Shown here piece by piece: positions 61,167 through 64,000 of a stretch of DNA of 64,000 nucleotides. Position 1 is the stretch's first letter, and each line of letters begins with the position of its first letter. The stretch spans positions 2,170,001 to 2,234,000 of the forward strand of contig VDMD01000001.1 of assembly GCA_007026445.1 (NCBI GenBank), read 5' to 3'. Both the position numbers and the translations under genes were made by a program. This DNA comes from Schizophyllum amplum. Its lineage: Eukaryota; Basidiomycota; Agaricomycetes; Agaricales; Schizophyllaceae. Below the pieces are notes generated by a model. That model made no database searches. It worked only from the letters and a program-made list of their open reading frames with translations, and was not told where the DNA came from.

Positions 61167-62814
61167 CTACTCTTTTAGAACGCATTCGGTGATGTACAGC
61201 GCGCCACGACAGACCCAGACTTTCTTCACCTGAAGACCGGCTCGCTCTACAATCGACTTCATCTCGTCGTGGCTTCGCTCCGTGCCATTTCTGGAAAAAA
61301 GAGCTTGTGATAAGCAGATTGGTAGGTCGAAACTTCGAAAGTAGCACTCACATGAGAGTCATCATATTCATATCCCGACAGTGTACGAACCGCTGCGCAA
61401 CCCCGTAATTTGGCAGCAACGGAGGAGGCGCGCGCTGGATTTCGACGTCGACATCGGAGATGTAAGACGGCGTGACGAGGGCCTCGACAATAAGCACTCG
61501 AGATCCTGTGCCCATAGATTCTCGGATTCCCGAAAGGATCTTCTCGCACAGGACGTCGTTCCAGTCGTCCATGATGTAGCGTAGCATATAGGCTTTAGCG
61601 CCACGGACAGGGTTGGTCGTGAAGAAGTCGTGCTCTTGGAGCTGCACACGGTCGGCCGGTATAGAGGCGAAATTCTCCTTCCAATAGTTTGCCGCTTGCG
61701 CCAGGACAGACGCACGGTCTTGAATGACGAGAGATAGATCCGAAAATGCCTTCAACAGTGGAAAGCTCAGCGTACCTGCAGTCGAATGTCAGCAATTTAT
61801 GCGTAGCACAAGGTTCCAGGACTCGCCAACTCCACCTCCCACGTCGACGAGAGTACCCTTGCCCAGTGCCGCCCAAGGGTAGTCCTCGATGACGGCCTGT
61901 GTGTTTCCCTGTGCGCTGCCGGCTGTAGAGCATCAGATCCTGCCAGTCGAGAAGATCATAACGCAACTCACCCATAGCCGTCGCGAACATGTCGTGCCGC
62001 ACCGGATGGTCGTCGTTATACTGCCACATGTCCGTTCCCTGCGTGTTATAGACACGGTCCTGCGTGAAAGCGGCCCGTTTTACATCGTGCGTATCGTCTG
62101 ACAGAGCGGATACGAAATGCGTGGAAGCGGCGAACCACTCTGAGCCGCTGCGAAGGGCATTAAGAAGTGATAATCAGTCTTCAGTTAAGCAACGCACTAT
62201 AGGTCGACGTAATTGCTCAAAGCGGCGTTATCAACCAAGACGGCGCTGCTGCGATTGTTGGCATATTTGTGGGGGCCAGTCTGACGGAATATGTGGCTCG
62301 TTGCCAGCAGACGCATGAACCGATCTGGGTATGCGCATGAGTTACAGCACGTTTCCCTCGGACTGGGTCTTACCGCATTTCCTTACATCGTAGCCGGTCT
62401 TCGCGGCGATCTCTTCTGCGTTGAGACCATCTTGCTTGCCCTCCGATTCGGCGCGTTGCAAGATGTCGGGAATTCGCGCTAGAGAGGCAGCGTGTAAGGC
62501 GCGGGCTTCAAGATACTAAACGCTTGGTCATCAGAATGACGCATAAAGTGAGCTGGTCAGGGGAGACTCACTTGTGCGGCTGTCTCCATGACATGATCTC
62601 GCGGGTCCTTCATCAGGACCTGGAGCATACCGGCCGCGCCGATTGCGGTTTTGGAGGCGTCATAGCAGCGCTTCGTAGGTAGAGTGGATGCGCCACCAAG
62701 GTTAGATGAATCGTCCAGTGCAGCGGGGGCACCGTGCGAAGCCCACTCTTGCGCGACACTGTCGATAGCCTCGTTGAGCGCGTCTTTGAGGGCGAGTAAC
62801 GTTGCGAGCGCCAT
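61167..62814 (-). CDS. O-methyltransferase, family 2 (SAM-dependent)
   Basis: Several exons on the minus strand. Exon 1 is 62814-62572 (MALATLLALKDALNEAIDSV). Then come YLEARALHAASLARIPDILQ and GLNAEEIAAKTGYDV; DRFMRLLATSHIF, the winged-helix part of the dimerisation domain; EWFAASTHFVSA; TLVDVGGGVG, the SAM-binding glycine loop; AYMLRYIMDDWNDVLCEKIL; VLIVEALVTPSY; MNMMTL. The last exon has NGTERSHDEM, ending ITECVLKE with the stop at 61167-61169. Introns are about 50-65 bp. The enzyme transfers a methyl group to a hydroxyl of a small aromatic or secondary metabolite; substrate unknown. No biosynthetic cluster is visible around it. Confidence 0.88.
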
Positions 62815-63522
62815 TTAGGCCAGCAGCGGCAGATTGTGACGAGAGTCCAGATGTGCTTTATATATATGTTACGTGTGCCAGTTTGGCCCTGCAGAAAGGC
62901 AAGCCCCGTAGATGACGACGAGCAAAAGATGATCCAACTGCGATGAGGTGCAAAGCGTCGCGTGAGTAGTCGTCAAGGTCAGCCCGCTCGTGATTGACAG
63001 AGAACACACTCTCGGATCTTCAGCGATTCGATTTATGGCAAGAAGCTGACTGGAATGTCAGACTCAGAGCTCGCAGACGATCATGGAAGGACCCAATGAC
63101 CAGTCGGACGTGACGCCACCCTGATCCGCACGTGACCGTCACGCAAGTTCAACTTTGATGGCACTGGCAGCTAGATCGCCGTCAGTGGCAATGAGACAGC
63201 TGAGCGACGTACCAGATACATTCCAGTGTCACCGTGAGGAAGTAATGACCTCTCGAAGTATTGATTCGATTGACATGCCAAGTGAGAGCTGTGTAGTTGT
63301 CCATCGTCAAGCGTGCATATTCCACATGAGGTATCGAAAGCAAGACGTGCAAGTGTGGGCCATGGTATGTTACGAGTTGTACAGAGGCTGAGTGATGTAT
63401 GCAAGAAGGAAAATGAATGCATGTGTGATAATGCGGCGATGTTCAAGTAGTCGATGATGTCCTAGTAGATCCCAATGGACGCTGACGTCCGGGAAACTAC
63501 TGAGGGCGGTGTAGCAGCGTCC
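62815..63522. other. Spacer, promoter side of the methyltransferase
   Basis: No supported gene. TATATATATG lies about 40-50 bp upstream of the methyltransferase start (about 62860-62869 on the plus strand) and could serve as a TATA element. Confidence 0.4.
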
Positions 63523-64000
63523 CTAGTACTCGCTGAGGTCGATCGTGGCTTCGGAGACGGTTCTGGTGGCAGCCCGTCGGCGAAGCGTCGCCTGACGCAG
63601 TCTCTCCGGCCGCCGAGCCTCCCATAGACGTCGCTCCTCATCGACGTCCTGCAGCGTATGGCGCTTCACGCGGCTCAGGACGTCATCCAGCGCGACGTAG
63701 TTGTTCGGATTCTCCGCAAACTTGCGATGCCCTCGAGTTGTGATATGCTATAGAAGACATCTGGTCAGCTTCCTGCTCATCGTGCACGAAGCCAATGGCA
63801 CTCACGTCCTCAAAGTGTTCAAACTTCCTGCGGCAGGCCTCGCAGTACCCTGGCTTCATGCCCTCCGCGCGTTTGACCTGGCGCATCGTATTCGTGCTCT
63901 TCGATTTTCGGAGGACGGGCATACGATCGGGCGGGCCCATGTCGCCAATCTGCGCAGAGCCGCCCGGCTTTCTCGAGGTCACGATCTCCTTGTCGATGCG
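63523..64000 (-). CDS. DBF4: DBF4/Dfp1-like Cdc7 kinase regulatory subunit, C-terminal part
   Basis: Partial; the 5' part lies beyond the window. Visible: RKPGGSAQIGDMGPPDRMPV, then the DBF-type zinc finger PGYCEACRRKFEHFEDH..RGHRKFAEN with two Cys and two His (split by an intron, 63748-63805), then NNYVALDDVLSRVKRH and a basic C-terminus ending LSEY with the stop at 63523-63525. DBF4 activates Cdc7 kinase to start DNA replication; the finger (motif C) contacts Cdc7. The name rests on this finger and the residues after it. Confidence 0.85.

Noticed and set aside
1..64000. CRISPR arrays, bacterial operons, phage genes
   Set aside because: None seen; intron structure and gene content are fungal.

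Overview
The window looks like nuclear DNA of an agaricomycete fungus (Basidiomycota; a polypore-like genome is a guess). The evidence is short GT-AG introns of about 45-65 bp in every host gene, GC-rich codon use, a fungal HAP2 with the NF-YA domain, a basidiomycete-style F-box/LRR-like gene, and many Ty1/copia and cut-and-paste elements. No bacterial, viral or organellar genes were seen.

Positions 1 to about 50.7 kb are a transposon-dominated block. From left to right it holds: (i) an unrecognised 684-aa reading frame with a possible retroelement tail; (ii) a coding-poor element with long terminal inverted repeats (2971-7855), split by a young gag-only copia element (6177-7740, identical 137-bp LTRs, target duplication CGGAG); (iii) a gene for a Crypton/DUF3435-like tyrosine recombinase (8933-12090, minus), broken in an exon by a 166-bp TA-flanked MITE; (iv) two copia elements of one family in opposite orientation, E having gag but a cut-off pol and F having pol but no gag; (v) a mosaic of a truncated gag-only element (D), a lone LTR (G) and a truncated copia element (B); (vi) diverged tandem repeats and a decayed gag remnant (H); (vii) a 5.8-kb copia element C with both LTRs and target duplication CGTGC, carrying a 406-bp hAT-like MITE in gag; (viii) an 11-kb array (38.4-49.2 kb) of GC-rich long repeats in tandem and inverted order, containing a 1.1-kb TA-type element and a 2.98-kb element with an 8-bp target duplication. 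Both of these have an empty site in the sister repeat. Small MITE pairs occur at 28.6/49.6 kb and 36.3/50.4 kb.

From about 51 kb to the end the sequence becomes ordinary gene space: HAP2/NF-YA (+), a dienelactone-hydrolase-family enzyme (-), a THO1/SARNP-like SAP protein (-), mitochondrial ribosomal protein uL13m (-), an F-box/LRR-like protein (+), a U6 spliceosomal snRNA (+), a family 2 O-methyltransferase (-), and the C-terminal end of a DBF4/Dfp1-like Cdc7 kinase activator (-, cut by the window edge). These genes are spaced normally and show no shared pathway.

The copia elements share one feature: every primer binding site visible next to an LTR matches the anticodon arm of initiator tRNA-Met (GGTTATGAGCC...), the half-tRNA priming style known from Drosophila copia and yeast Ty5. 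Many insertions can be dated relative to one another because empty sites or sister copies are present in the window. Exon boundaries, repeat limits and identities were read by eye and are not computed alignments.
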